Of a stretch of DNA of 64,000 nucleotides, positions 10,072-18,920 are shown in pieces. The DNA lies in assembly GCA_009746045.1 (NCBI GenBank), contig RPFO01000600.1:1-64000 (forward strand). The letters are read 5' to 3'. The notes under the pieces were generated by a model. That model saw only the letters and a list, made by a program, of their open reading frames with translations, did not search any database and had not been told where the DNA came from. The stretch's first letter is position 1, and each line of letters begins with the position of its first letter. Source of the stretch: Mesostigma viride (taxonomy: Eukaryota > Streptophyta > Mesostigmatophyceae > Mesostigmatales > Mesostigmataceae). Made by a program: the position numbers and the translations under genes.

Positions 10072-11369
10072 TCACAGGTCCATAACCACCTTCGTGGGGT
10101 CGCTGGCGGCGGCCTTCTTGCCCCCCCCGCCCCGCTTCCTCGGCTTCTTCTTGCCCGCGTCCACCTGCACCGTGCGGACGTCGTCCCCCGCCACGGACGC
10201 GTCGTCGTACGCGCTCTCGCCCCCGTCGTCGATGATCTGCACCACACTGTCCCTCTGCGGGCTGGGCGGCATGGCCTCCTGCACCACCCTGTCCATGTTC
10301 ACGGGGGGGGCCACGTCCGGCCTGTACAGCATGGGCCCGCGCATCACGTACCCGCCACTCCCCCCTCCGCCCCCCGGCGCGCCGTCGTCGCTCTCACGCG
10401 GAGGAGGCGGAGGAGCCTGCTGCCCCCCCCCGGCGGCCTCCTGCTTCTGTATCATCATCTTCACGATGCTCTTCATCAGCTCGGGGTCCGTCTTGGCGAT
10501 CTCGGTCATGGAGGGCAGCCCAGAACTGGCGAACGAAGCGGACATATGGAACATCATCGCCGACCCGCCCAGCATCAGCATCAGCTCCATCTCCGGCGGC
10601 ATCGACACGCGGTGCCGGTGCTTGTCGTACAGCCGCTCGAACACCCCGTCGTAATCCGTGACGTTCGCCAGTATGCTCTCCGACCACCCGTCCAGCTTGA
10701 GGCCTATCGGGTCGTACCGGTTGTTGAAGAACTGCATCGCGGACGTGGTGGCCACCAGCATCTGCCGCATCGTGTTGATGGCGTTCTTGGTCTCGATCGA
10801 GCGCGCCACCTTGTCGCACTCGAACCGCATCTCGTCGATGTCCGCGCGCATATCGAAGTTGGGAACGGCGAACCCCTTGTCCTTGTACCTGTGCAGCTTG
10901 TGCAGGAGGTCCAGCTTCTCCGCGTGGACCTCCTGCGGCTCTTTCTGGGCATCATGGCCTCGTCGTCGATCACGTCCTCGCCGTAATGCAGATCGTCCTC
11001 GTACCCCTCGTCGTCGCCGTACCCGTCGTAGTCGCCGTACTGGTCGAATTGGAACCCCTTCTCCATCGGCTGATGAGCCGGCGGGGGAGCCGAGAACATC
11101 GACTTGGTCTTCTTCGGGTTGGCCAGCATGTCGAACATGTCCTCCTTGCTCGATTTATTCCTCCCACCCCCCTTCTTGTCCTTGTGCTTGCTCTTTTTAG
11201 AGTGCAGCGGCACCGCGCCGACGGGGCCGGGCCACTCGCCGCCGTCGTCGTCCACTATGTCCACGTTGTCCATCGCGCCTCCTCGCACCATGGGGGCGTT
11301 TATTCTAGATCCACCACCCGCGCCGTCGTCCGCGTCCTCTATATCCACGGGCAGGAGTTTTGTCGACAT
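10072..11369 (-). CDS. Conserved NCLDV virion-type protein (DUF5767-like), one frameshift
   Basis: Translation begins at the ATG at 11369. The N-terminal half is acidic and low complexity with a basic KSKHKDKKGGG patch. At about 10,945-10,960 the frame changes by one base and continues to 10072. The core in the second frame has DEMRFECDKVARSIE, then MLVATTSAMQFFNNRYDP, LKLDGWSESI, and a MELMLMLGGSAMMFHM helix, which is the signature order of a family found across giant viruses (I recall it as DUF5767). The C-terminus is Pro/Gly-rich and basic. The total is about 430 codons. It is probably a virion or assembly protein; no enzymatic role is known to me. Confidence 0.75.
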
Positions 11370-11474
11370 CTGCTACTATGCGTCGTGATTTGAACTCGAC
11401 CGGAAGCGCACGGCTGGACACAAATAGATCTTGAGTTGGATCAATTCGTATATTCATAACTCAGTGGTTAGCAA

Positions 11475-11708
11475 TCACATCCTCCCGCCCCTTTGCAAAC
11501 GCAGACAGAACTTCCTGTTCCAACCAATCAACTCAAATAACACGTGCAGGATAGCCGCAGACACACCGACTTGTAGCAAAATACCAGTGTGTGACATTGC
11601 CATCCTCGAGTTTTGCTGCATGTGCACCGAATGAACGAGAGTCATAATGCCGGCCATAGCCGCCGCAACAATCGCGGATTCTACAAGAACTGCGCCGAAC
11701 TGGGACAT
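11475..11708 (-). CDS. Conserved small NCLDV membrane protein
   Basis: The frame gives 77 residues from the ATG at 11708. There are two hydrophobic segments: VLVESAIVAAAMAGIMTLV near the start and LLQVGVSAAILHVLFELIG near residues 45-63, followed by WNRKFC. The arrangement of a late hydrophobic helix with H-x-L-F-E-L-x-G and then N-[KR]-x-[YF]-C is one I recognise from short membrane proteins of many algal NCLDVs. They have no assigned function but are commonly regarded as virion membrane proteins. It is encoded just upstream of the DUF5767-like gene on the same strand. Confidence 0.65.
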   Translation of the reverse strand: MSQFGAVLVESAIVAAAMAGIMTLVHSVHMQQNSRMAMSHTGILLQVGVSAAILHVLFELIGWNRKFCLRLQRGGRM

Positions 11709-11802
11709 GGAATCGATCTAGGATAAACGTAACATTTATATTCAGTTCACCATCATTTCGCTCGAGTCGTAGGGAGATGACTCGTTCAATTCGTGAGCTA
11801 TT

Positions 11803-12000
11803 CTAATGCGGCCACGTGGCCCTCGCGCACGCCCACGCTAGCCAACCATGCACGGCGGCCACGACGCACGACCGCACCGCCCCCGCCGACGTCTCTGCCA
11901 GATTTCTCATCCGATTCCCAGTCGCGCGGATCCTGCCGCTGAACTGGGGGTCCTCGTCTGACCCGTGCGCCGGGGTAAGGTAGTGAATCACATAGGGCAT
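11803..12000 (-). CDS. Small viral protein of unknown function
   Basis: The first ATG is at 12000 (65 residues); the open frame continues upstream to a TTG at 12030. The N-terminus MPYVIHYLTPAHG is followed by a polar region and a weakly hydrophobic C-terminal helix (VVAAVHGWLAWACARA). A CATATAAGGA box at 12049-12055 may be its promoter. No family is recognised. The gene is supported mainly by position and spacing between minus-strand genes. Confidence 0.4.
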   Translation of the reverse strand: MPYVIHYLTPAHGSDEDPQFSGRIRATGNRMRNLAETSAGAVRSCVVAAVHGWLAWACARATWPH

Positions 12001-12140
12001 GGTTTGTAGCCGAATATTGTTATCAGACAAACATTTCGATATGTGAGCGCATATAAGGACAGTCTTTTATTACAAAATAAATTACAATAAACTTTACTCC
12101 CACGACAGCATCCTCCTTCAATCCGTCATAAACTCCCCCG

Positions 12141-13052
12141 TCACCGTGCCGGGGTGCGCGGGGCGAACCCGGGGGGCACGCCGTTGTCGATCAGCATGTA
12201 GTACGTCATGAACGCCTCCAGCCACGCGAGCCGCTGTTTCCGCGCCGGGTCGGGGGACTTGTCGCTGCCGGACTCGGCCCGCACCATCCGGATGCAGGTG
12301 TCCGCGGTGGTGGTGCCGGCGTGGACGTCCAGCACGCGCAACTGGCGAACGTACGTCCTCCACTGCGGGACGTAATCCGTCGCCACGATGGAGAGCGTCT
12401 CCGCGTCGGCCGCCTCCCCTCCCGCGATGTCCACCATGCTCGCGACCAGGTCCGTGGAGATCCTGTCCAGTCCCACCAGCAGCGACTCGTGGTCGCGCAT
12501 GGCCTTCACCACTTCCGGGTGATGGTAGATGTACAGCGTGGAGTGGCGCTGGAACCCCAGCCTCCGCACCTGTCTGTCCAGCCTCCACAGGTCCCCCGGC
12601 GAGAACGGGAACCGGGTCTGCGGGTCCTCGAACCGCCCGGACGCGATGATGTACTCCGCCAGCCGCACCGCGTCAAACCCCACTACCTGCCGCGTGGGGC
12701 GCACGAACTTGAACACCCTCTCCTTTGACGGCAAATCCTCCATCGTGATGGGGTCCTCCTTGTTGGACACCCTCATCGATAGGTGGGCGGCGATCGTCCT
12801 CTTGGCGCGGGCGTAGGGCAGCACCGTCCGCCTCACCCACCGCTGGATGCGGATGGCCTGCTGGTTGCAATACACCGCGCACTCCAACTCCCGGCGTGTG
12901 GCGTCCCGGAACGGACGCAGCCCCTGCATGAGCGCTATCCTCCTCAGCGTATCGCGCTTGGTTTTGCCGTAGTAGTTGGTGGGGATGGCGGACGCTGCCC
13001 GGACGCTGAGACGGACGTCCTTGACGTCCGCGGCCACGCGAAACGTCTTCAT
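12141..13052 (-). CDS. IQ-motif/U-box-like NCLDV protein
   Basis: I take the ATG at 13052 (303 residues). An open extension to 13097 is in non-conserved sequence. Residues ~60-85 contain an IQ-like helix (QQAIRIQRWVRRTVLPYARAKR). Residues ~95-150 read NKEDPITMEDL, then FKF, GFDAVRLAEYI and DPQTRFPFS. This order (D-P-I-T-x-E, aromatic pair, G-F-D, D-P-x-T-R-x-P-F) matches a modified U-box/RING fold of a family seen in NCLDVs, in which metal-binding Cys are replaced. It may act as a ubiquitin-pathway or structural protein; that step is inference. The rest is helical and unassigned. Confidence 0.6.
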   Translation of the reverse strand: MKTFRVAADVKDVRLSVRAASAIPTNYYGKTKRDTLRRIALMQGLRPFRDATRRELECAVYCNQQAIRIQRWVRRTVLPYARAKRTIAAHLSMRVSNKEDPITMEDLPSKERVFKFVRPTRQVVGFDAVRLAEYIIASGRFEDPQTRFPFSPGDLWRLDRQVRRLGFQRHSTLYIYHHPEVVKAMRDHESLLVGLDRISTDLVASMVDIAGGEAADAETLSIVATDYVPQWRTYVRQLRVLDVHAGTTTADTCIRMVRAESGSDKSPDPARKQRLAWLEAFMTYYMLIDNGVPPGFAPRTPAR

Positions 13053-13218
13053 TCCTACTGGTACGTCCAGACAATCCGCGCGCGGATGTACCCACACCGC
13101 CCGTGTGGTGAGAAGCCGCCGTTCGGTCGCCGCCCCGGTATTAAGTGTAGTCTATGCTGTAGTAGTCTAGGCTTTCGTATATGCGGTCTTGATAATCTAC
13201 AAACTTCTTAAAGAACCT

Positions 13219-13551
13219 ATGAGTGATGAGGACGGTCCGATAGTCGTGGAAAGGGCACCTGGTCTCACAGACTTTCTGTACCCATGGGGTGAGAAATGCA
13301 CCACCATTTTTTCGGGGGATGCGTGCCCAATATTGGAGGAGGGCGACGACCAGTTCGATTTTGTGACGTCGTCCATCCACCGTCTCTGTTGCAATAGGGG
13401 TTGCGACAAAATCACCAGGAAGGGTGGCATGAAAAAGTGCGCAAATTGCAAAAAAGCATATTACTGCTCGAAAACGTGCCAAACAGAGGCATGGCCGTTT
13501 CATAAGATTGGATGTGCTCGTTTAAGAGACGGATGGTGTGAAACGCAGTAA
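13219..13551 (+). CDS. MYND-type zinc finger protein
   Basis: The ATG at 13219 gives 110 residues; the frame opens earlier only at a TTG. The C-terminal half has the MYND spacing: CCNRGC, then CANCKKAYYCSKTCQTEAWPFHKIGC is the ligand block, with its second half holding the diagnostic Y-Y-C-S-x-x-C-Q-x-x-x-W-x-x-H-K-x-x-C. MYND fingers bind two zinc ions and mediate protein-protein contacts, often with proline-rich partners. The N-terminus (DGPIVVERAPGLTDF) is unassigned. MYND proteins are common in algal giant viruses. The gene is divergent from the IQ/U-box-like gene. Confidence 0.8.
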   Translation: MSDEDGPIVVERAPGLTDFLYPWGEKCTTIFSGDACPILEEGDDQFDFVTSSIHRLCCNRGCDKITRKGGMKKCANCKKAYYCSKTCQTEAWPFHKIGCARLRDGWCETQ

Positions 13552-13565
13552 GCTCGGGAGCGGGT

Positions 13566-13614
13566 GGCGCGCTTATCTCAAGGGATAACATTTCTCCGCC
13601 TCTAGTAAACGATC
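13566..13614 (+). promoter_or_regulatory. Shared upstream box of BRO-like paralog 1
   Basis: GGCGCGCTTATCTCA begins 49 bases before the ATG at 13615 and is followed by a block (GGATAACATTTCTCCGCC) that is also found before paralog 2. The same GGCGCGCTTATCT stands before all three BRO-like genes. Retention of a promoter block across duplicates suggests common regulation. Confidence 0.5.
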
Positions 13615-14525
13615 ATGGCATCCCAAGGGTTGTGATGTACCTGCAGCCCTCGCGCGAGGTGCCAGGGGATGACCCGTTTGCGAACAAGATGCGAGTGACG
13701 CCCGATGGCATGATTTCGAAGGTAGACGTCGTCAAGGTTGTATGCTTCATGAACCCGGATGGCACGTTTACGGACAATGCAAACACTAATGCATCTCAAT
13801 ACCTGTCGAGGGTCAAGAGAGATTTCCCGGAAGATGACACAGGGTGTGTCATCTGGAAATTTCCAGGTGCCAGGCAGCGAGACACTCCTGTCACCGACAG
13901 AGCCGGCATCATCAAACTCATCCAGCTGCTGCCCGGCAAGAGGGCCGCGTCATTCCGCGACAAGCTGGCGACGCTGTTCGAGCGGTACCTCGACGCCGAC
14001 CGGTCGCTGGCCGACGAGATTTACGCCCGCGCCGACGCCAGGGATGCTCAACTGACAGACGACAAGCGCGTCAAGAGCTGCGAAAGCACTAAGGCTCACA
14101 TGGCCGCCGTGAAGGAGAGCGGCGCCCCCTATCTGGCGTCCAACCCGGCCAGTGTGTACGCGCACATCAACGAGACCCAAAACGTTACCGTGACAGGCAT
14201 GCACACTCGCGACATACGCGAATTGCACAAGATGAAGAAGAGCGACGCCACTCGTGACTACTTCACCGAAGTGCTCAGCAGTGGGATCGACTTGATGAAT
14301 GTGCTCAACAAGAGGGCGATAGAAAAGGGTGGCAATCCCATTACCAGCATTGATTCTATCGGAAAAGAGTTGTTCCCGGTGTTTGAGCGCCTTAAGATGC
14401 ACGAGGAAGCCAGTGCACCGCAGCCCAGGTCGTTCGCGCTGGCCAACAAGAGCAAAAGAGAAGAATACAACGCTCGACAGCGACTGGTATTGGAAACCCC
14501 AGCAAGGAAGCGTGTTTGTTCGTAA
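13615..14525 (+). CDS. BRO-N/antirepressor-like protein, paralog 1, start region frameshifted
   Basis: By comparison with paralogs 2 and 3 the start is the ATG at 13615 (Met-Ala-Ser-Gln), but one base is missing after the CAAGGG at 13624-13629, so that frame stops at once. The main frame is open from 13632 to 14525 (297 residues). Shared blocks are YLQPSREVPGDDPFANK, a V-T-P-D-G-x-I-S strand turn, IIKLIQLLPGKRAASFRDK and LFERYLDADRSL. The last two are typical of the Bro-N/phage antirepressor fold (L-L-P-G-K-x-x-x-x-F-R then Y-L-x-x-D). Such proteins are usually DNA-binding regulators. The C-terminus is divergent and basic. Confidence 0.65.
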
Positions 14526-14562
14526 TAATGAGGCCCGTATGAATAAAGAGTCGTTTGCGTGA

Positions 14563-15693
14563 CTAGGACCCGCGCATTTGTTTTTGATACTTATCCACGA
14601 CCCGCTGAAGATGGTCAACCAATTTGGGATTTAGCCTCCCATCGCTCCCATAAACCGCGGGCCATCGGAGACGCCGTGTGATGAAACCCAGAGACATCCG
14701 GGGGCGTGGGGCAGGTGGCAAGGGGGCGCCCATCGGTGGGGGGGCAGGGGCAGGGGCAGGGGGGGGCGGGGCATCTGCCTTCTTCTTCTTCTTCTTCTTC
14801 TTGGCGGTCTTTTTAGGTGCCGGCGCCGGGTTGCTCTGTACCTCCGGCTCTCCGTCGTCACCCCCCCCCTCGTCAACTGTATTCATTCGCGCGGAAAGCT
14901 CATCCACCTTGTAAAGCACTTGTTTTGTGACGGGCCCGTCCGTTTGGCGTTGCGCGCACTTGGCTACCACTCTGGTGAGAGGGGCATGCATCCATATGCT
15001 TGTCCCGTTTGTCTTCTCATACGGAAGGAGACCGTAGGTTCTGTAGTAATAGTTCACTAGACTCAAGTTGTTGTGGATATTACACACCCATTTTCTCATT
15101 TCGTCCAACTGTTCATATTTGTTCAATTTCATCCGCGCCATCTGTTGAAACACTGCTTGTTTGGTTTCTGGGAATTTGTCGAGCTCCTTCACGAGTTTCT
15201 CGTGCGTTAAGCCCGCATAGGGGGTTTCATCTCTGCACACGCCGTGACTTGCCTGCAAAACAAGCCTAGGTTTTGGCGACTCTTTCATTAGCGGACTTAG
15301 CTTGTTGATGGCGTAACAGACCATTCGCCGACCCACTCCGACGAACTTGTCTTTTTCTGGTCCAGGACAATCCCAAAACTCTTGTGGACGCACGTAAAAC
15401 CAATTCAATTTAATGTAATTATCGCCACTGCCTGTGTGGATATTAAACTCCGCGTACGCCATGACATCTCCTCCCTCCACCTCTTCATCCCTAACCGCCT
15501 TCCGTATCTTCCTGGTGAGTGCCGACGTGTACCCGTCCGGGATGGGGATGCTGAGTTTCATGTATGATCTATTGTTAGTTTGCTCGTACAAACTAAAACG
15601 GTGACCGTCGATGACGGGCGGTGTGAAGCTAGTGACCTCTCTCCCGAGCGGTTTCGAATTCTTAACCATACTCGTGCAATACTCATGCAACAT
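14563..15693 (-). CDS. GNAT-like acetyltransferase-fold protein with proline/lysine-rich tail
   Basis: The ATG at 15693 is preferred (376 residues); the frame extends to a GTG at 15723. A motif VGVGRRMVCYAINKL near residues 125-140 resembles the acetyl-CoA-binding R/Q-x-x-G-x-G/A loop and helix of GNAT enzymes. Further on, NLSLVNYYYRTYGLLPY matches the GNAT helix that precedes the last strand, where a Tyr acts as a general acid in many members. From ~residue 285 the protein becomes low complexity: a Lys run at about 14,780-14,806 and a Pro/Ala run. A conserved basic C-terminus closes it. Substrate unknown; the GNAT assignment is moderate. Confidence 0.55.
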   Translation of the reverse strand: MLHEYCTSMVKNSKPLGREVTSFTPPVIDGHRFSLYEQTNNRSYMKLSIPIPDGYTSALTRKIRKAVRDEEVEGGDVMAYAEFNIHTGSGDNYIKLNWFYVRPQEFWDCPGPEKDKFVGVGRRMVCYAINKLSPLMKESPKPRLVLQASHGVCRDETPYAGLTHEKLVKELDKFPETKQAVFQQMARMKLNKYEQLDEMRKWVCNIHNNLSLVNYYYRTYGLLPYEKTNGTSIWMHAPLTRVVAKCAQRQTDGPVTKQVLYKVDELSARMNTVDEGGGDDGEPEVQSNPAPAPKKTAKKKKKKKKADAPPPPAPAPAPPPMGAPLPPAPRPRMSLGFITRRLRWPAVYGSDGRLNPKLVDHLQRVVDKYQKQMRGS

Positions 15694-15822
15694 ATATTTC
15701 TCTCGCCTATGTAAAAGACTCACGGCCGACCAGCGCAGGGGCGGTGGCAGTTACCGCGTGACAAAGGCTACCATCATCCGCGCGCCTCGGTTATAATAAT
15801 ATCATCATTCACTTGAGCATGC

Positions 15823-16419
15823 ATGTCGTATCCAGTCGTGTCCTTAGAGCGCCTCATGCCTTCAGAGACCGAAGCGGGCACGGCGGAGGGGTTCTGGCTC
15901 AACCTCACCGGCTCTCTTCACAACGATTTTGAAAAGGGGACGCAAGGGTTCATAGACAAGTTGGGGCGCTACTGCCTCGTTTTCAACGCGTATGACGAAA
16001 CGTTGGAAGACTGTCACATGAACCGCATAATTGACATGCTTTTCCACAAGAAGGTGCCATTCAGCGTCGAGTTCTACCGCGGACCGAAGTGCGCGAGTGG
16101 CGCGAGTCCCCTTACTTGGAGGCGTTGGGATTCATACATCGACATCCGCCGCCCTGAAGTGCGCGTGATACGGGCTCACCTGGAAAGGCCGTACAAGGAT
16201 CCCGAGTTCTACAAGTCCGTTCCGCCCCTCGACCAACTGCAGATAGGGCCGTACTCGTTCCCTCCCGCGTACCGTCGCCTCATTCACGACTATTGCAAGG
16301 ACTTCACCGTCTACGAGCTCATAGGAACTTACAACGGGGAGAACAAGAACCTGCCATCCCACAAGTCATGGAGCGAGTCTGTGCGCCTCGGGCGTGACAT
16401 AAATGACGACTGTCTCTAA
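15823..16419 (+). CDS. Unrecognised viral protein
   Basis: This is an intact 198-residue frame from the ATG at 15823; an earlier ATG at 15819 is out of frame. The composition is balanced, with aromatic-rich patches (GPYSFPPAYRRLIHDY) and no transmembrane segment or metal-binding cluster. The gene follows the GNAT-like gene in a divergent arrangement with ~130 bp between starts. The stop at 16419 lies next to an ATG (16422) of a short Pro/Arg-repeat frame. I do not recognise a family. Confidence 0.55.
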   Translation: MSYPVVSLERLMPSETEAGTAEGFWLNLTGSLHNDFEKGTQGFIDKLGRYCLVFNAYDETLEDCHMNRIIDMLFHKKVPFSVEFYRGPKCASGASPLTWRRWDSYIDIRRPEVRVIRAHLERPYKDPEFYKSVPPLDQLQIGPYSFPPAYRRLIHDYCKDFTVYELIGTYNGENKNLPSHKSWSESVRLGRDINDDCL

Positions 16420-16421
16420 CG

Positions 16422-16649
16422 ATGACAGCCGCCCGTTTCGTCCCCATCCCCGTCCCCACCCCCATCCCCATCCCCATCCCCATCCCTGTGCCCGTGCCGA
16501 GGCCGAGACCGCGGCCCAGACCCAGGTCGAGGGGGCGGAGATCTAGGCGCCACCCGCTCCGGTCTCAAAGTTACGCGGCCGTGGTCGGGGCCGTCGCCTC
16601 CGACACCGTCGCCTCCACCACCTCGGCCACCGGCCGGCTAGAGAAGTGA
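16422..16649 (+). CDS. Short Pro/Arg-repeat protein, doubtful
   Basis: A 75-residue frame begins two bases after the preceding stop. Residues 6-45 are tandem Pro-[IVT]-Pro and Pro-Arg repeats coded by CCCAT/CCCGTGCC repeats (16,441-16,530). The last third overlaps the C-terminus of the membrane protein gene on the other strand. The repeats may instead be an untranslated GC-rich spacer, so I hold this weakly. Confidence 0.25.
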   Translation: MTAARFVPIPVPTPIPIPIPIPVPVPRPRPRPRPRSRGRRSRRHPLRSQSYAAVVGAVASDTVASTTSATGRLEK

Positions 16650-16951
16650 GCCGACCCGCCCGTCATGAGCATGGAATAGGACAAACTGGCACCCCCGGAT
16701 GTCCAGAAACCCTTCCAGATCTTCCACGGCAGCGTGTCGTAGGCGTAGGCCTTGTCGCGGAAGTTCCTGTACAGCACGTAGGCGAGCCCGCTGAGACCCA
16801 GAATCCACGAGATGGACACGGTCGACCGGATGTTTGCCTTCAGGCGAAACTTCTCCCGCTTAACCCGCACCCAGGTGGCGATCACGTGCGCCAAACCGAT
16901 CAGCAGGCCGACCTTGAAGAGGTTCTTAAAATCGTACATAAACATACCCAT
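16571..16951 (-). CDS. Viral membrane protein with two or three spans
   Basis: The frame gives 126 residues from the ATG at 16951. Hydrophobic segments are FKVGLLIGLAHVIATWV near the start and STVSISWILGLSGLAYVLY around residues 43-61; a Ser/Gly/Leu segment near 85-95 could be a third. The last 20 residues are Ala/Thr/Val-rich. A GATATAG box at 16959-16965 (CTATATC on the coding strand) stands eight bases upstream of the start, like other viral promoters here. No named family; probably a virion or host membrane protein. Confidence 0.55.
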   Translation of the reverse strand: MGMFMYDFKNLFKVGLLIGLAHVIATWVRVKREKFRLKANIRSTVSISWILGLSGLAYVLYRNFRDKAYAYDTLPWKIWKGFWTSGGASLSYSMLMTGGSAHFSSRPVAEVVEATVSEATAPTTAA

Positions 16952-17027
16952 CGCGAGTGATATAGAACCTACCTCCGTTTTTTTTTTGCGACCGAGGCCG
17001 GACAGCCGCGACGGGGAAAGAGCCGGG

Positions 17028-17327
17028 TTAACGCGAGAGGCTGGACAGGACCTCGCGACGGTTCTCGGCGGTGTTCGCGAGGCCGCGCTCCCTCATCAAA
17101 CCGTCCAACTGTCTCTTTGCCTCCACCATCGCGTCACTCAGCGAGCCACCGGTCTCCGCGTGCACCTTCTTCACGAACTTGGCCCACGGGTTCTGCGCCC
17201 CTATCTCGCTCTTGGCCTTCGAAACAACCCGGCCGTCCTTCCTCCGCACCAGGTCGCCGCTCGTAAGCCCTCCGCTCGTCCTGGTCGCCCTGCCATTCAT
17301 GACGTCAGCTTTGCTCCCGACAGGCAT
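17028..17327 (-). CDS. Small basic NCLDV protein with GLTxxDL...GRVVSK motif
   Basis: The frame gives 99 residues, start ATG at 17327. A short basic N-terminus leads to TSGGLTSGDLVRRKDGRVVSK, then NPWAKFVKKV and a helical tail. The order G-L-T-x-x-D-L, a charged hairpin, G-[RK]-[VI]-V-S-[KR], then a W-containing helix is one I have seen in small proteins of many algal and mimi-like viruses. Their function is unknown and virion association is likely. This is pattern memory, not a search result. Confidence 0.55.
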   Translation of the reverse strand: MPVGSKADVMNGRATRTSGGLTSGDLVRRKDGRVVSKAKSEIGAQNPWAKFVKKVHAETGGSLSDAMVEAKRQLDGLMRERGLANTAENRREVLSSLSR

Positions 17328-17362
17328 CCGTATTGCGTATACAACTAACCGATATTTTTTAA

Positions 17363-17779
17363 TCAGGAACGTTTACGCTTACCCGCGAGTCCCCGCCTAC
17401 CAGGCATGACGGCGGTCTTGGCGGCTCTCATGACCCAATCGACGATGGCGTCCGGCCCTCTATAAAGGATGCCCGCGCCTTGTTCTCTCAGTCGGCGCAG
17501 TTTATCCAGAGCCACTAGCCACGCCCGCCGCAGGTTCTGCTCCACCGCATTGGTCTCCCGGAGATCTCTCCTGTACTGATCAGGGGGGACATCGCCCTTC
17601 GCCGACACCTTCGCCTTCGACAATGCCTCCAACGCCCCGCCGAAACGATACGACAGCATCCCCGATGCGGCGTGGTAATTATGCTCCATGGCCGGCGTCA
17701 GCACCGCAGCGGCTCGGGAGCGGTGTGCGCGGTGCACCGTACGAGCGCGTCGTGGGGTGCGCGTTTTCTTTGCCGCCAT
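17363..17779 (-). CDS. Basic helical viral protein, possibly nucleic-acid binding
   Basis: The ATG at 17779 gives 138 residues. Both ends are strongly basic (MAAKKTRTPRRAR at the start and GRRGLAGKRKRS at the end). The middle is helical with WLVALDKLRRLREQG. This composition suits DNA condensation or virion packing, but that is inference only; no known family is recognised. It lies between the GLT-motif gene and BRO-like paralog 2, on the opposite strand to the latter. Confidence 0.5.
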   Translation of the reverse strand: MAAKKTRTPRRARTVHRAHRSRAAAVLTPAMEHNYHAASGMLSYRFGGALEALSKAKVSAKGDVPPDQYRRDLRETNAVEQNLRRAWLVALDKLRRLREQGAGILYRGPDAIVDWVMRAAKTAVMPGRRGLAGKRKRS

Positions 17780-17866
17780 GTTATAGTACATGCGTGTGTT
17801 TTTATATTCCGCAAATATATGTTTACTAAGCCGGATGGATCATTTGCAGTGATTACCTGGTGGCAT

Positions 17867-17915
17867 GGCGCGCTTATCTCAGTGGATAACATTTCTCCGC
17901 CACAAGTAAACAGTC
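17867..17915 (+). promoter_or_regulatory. Shared upstream box of BRO-like paralog 2
   Basis: GGCGCGCTTATCTC at 17867-17880 is followed by GGATAACATTTCTCCGCC and ends at the ATG at 17916. The spacing and sequence closely match the box before paralog 1. Confidence 0.5.
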
Positions 17916-18830
17916 ATGGCATCCCAGGCACTTGTGAGGTATCTGCAGCCTTCGCGCGATGTGCCGGGGGAAGACCCATTCGCGAACAAGATACGAGTGA
18001 CGCCTGATGGCAAGATATCGGTTTTGGACGTGATCAAAGTGATGATGTTCATGAACAGCGACGGCACATTCTACAAAGGAGCGAGTGGACATGCCAGCGA
18101 ACGCCTCGCCAATCTATGCTCGGACCATGAAGAGGTGACCGATATTATGGATCACTTCAAGTTTCCTGGTCCTGGTCAGCGAGACACCCCTGTCAGTGGG
18201 CGACGGGAAATTATCAAGATCATACAGCTCCTGCCCGGCAAGAAGGCCGCCGCCTTCCGCCACCACATGGCAGTGCTGTTGGAGAGGTACCTCGACGCCG
18301 ACCCGGCGCTCATCCAGGACCTGCACGACCGGTACCGCGACAGGACCGGCGAGGAGTTCGTGCCTCTCCCTCGCCAGCAAGTGCTGGAGGCCCCTCGCAT
18401 CAAGAGCTGCGAGAAGACAAAGCTGGACATGCGCGCCATCAAGGAGAGCAGCGCCAAGCCGGTGCCCGCTCGAGTGTACGCCGCCGTCAACAACAGTTCC
18501 AACAAGCTGGCGACGGGCTACGATCAAACGGCAGACTACCGCAAGGACCAGGGGCTCACGAAGAAGAGCCAGGCCACTCGCGACACCTTCACGGACGGGA
18601 TGTGCGGTCTGTCGATATTCTTCCACGAGCAGCACAAGGCCATGGTGTCTAAGGGGGGCGACCCCGAGAAGTCGGCCCTCTCCATAGTGGATATGCTGGC
18701 ACCCGGGCTAGAAAAGCTGGGTCACTACAAGGAGGCTCGCGAGTACCGCGGCCCCGAGTTTGCGGCAAACAACAAACGACTAATGCTTGAGAACCAGGTG
18801 TGGAACAGGGACAAGAGGATAAAAGCGTAA
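17916..18830 (+). CDS. BRO-N/antirepressor-like protein, paralog 2 (intact)
   Basis: This is an intact 304-residue frame. Domain blocks are YLQPSRDVPGEDPFANK at the N-terminus, VTPDGKISVLDVIKVMMFM as a helical DNA-contact-like segment, GQRDTPV, IIKIIQLLPGKKAAAFRHH and LERYLDADPALIQ (Bro-N-like core, ~residues 85-135). Its middle, from LPRQQVLEAPRIKSCE, is almost identical in DNA to paralog 3, including DYRKDQGLTKKSQATRDTF and the C-terminal EYRGPEFAANNKRLMLENQ. Such proteins are usually regulators that bind DNA. It ends 90 bp before paralog 3. Confidence 0.7.
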   Translation: MASQALVRYLQPSRDVPGEDPFANKIRVTPDGKISVLDVIKVMMFMNSDGTFYKGASGHASERLANLCSDHEEVTDIMDHFKFPGPGQRDTPVSGRREIIKIIQLLPGKKAAAFRHHMAVLLERYLDADPALIQDLHDRYRDRTGEEFVPLPRQQVLEAPRIKSCEKTKLDMRAIKESSAKPVPARVYAAVNNSSNKLATGYDQTADYRKDQGLTKKSQATRDTFTDGMCGLSIFFHEQHKAMVSKGGDPEKSALSIVDMLAPGLEKLGHYKEAREYRGPEFAANNKRLMLENQVWNRDKRIKA

Positions 18831-18870
18831 TTGCAATCATAATAATGATAATGGACAACCTTGAAACGGT

Positions 18871-18920
18871 GGCGCGCTTATCTGGAGCGATACAATTTCT
18901 ACAACAACAATAAATCAATC
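18871..18920 (+). promoter_or_regulatory. Shared upstream box of BRO-like paralog 3
   Basis: GGCGCGCTTATCT at 18871-18883 lies 37 bases before the ATG at 18921. The second half of the block has diverged (GGAGCGATACAATTTCTACAA), so the GGCGCGCTTATCT core is the part under constraint. Confidence 0.45.
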
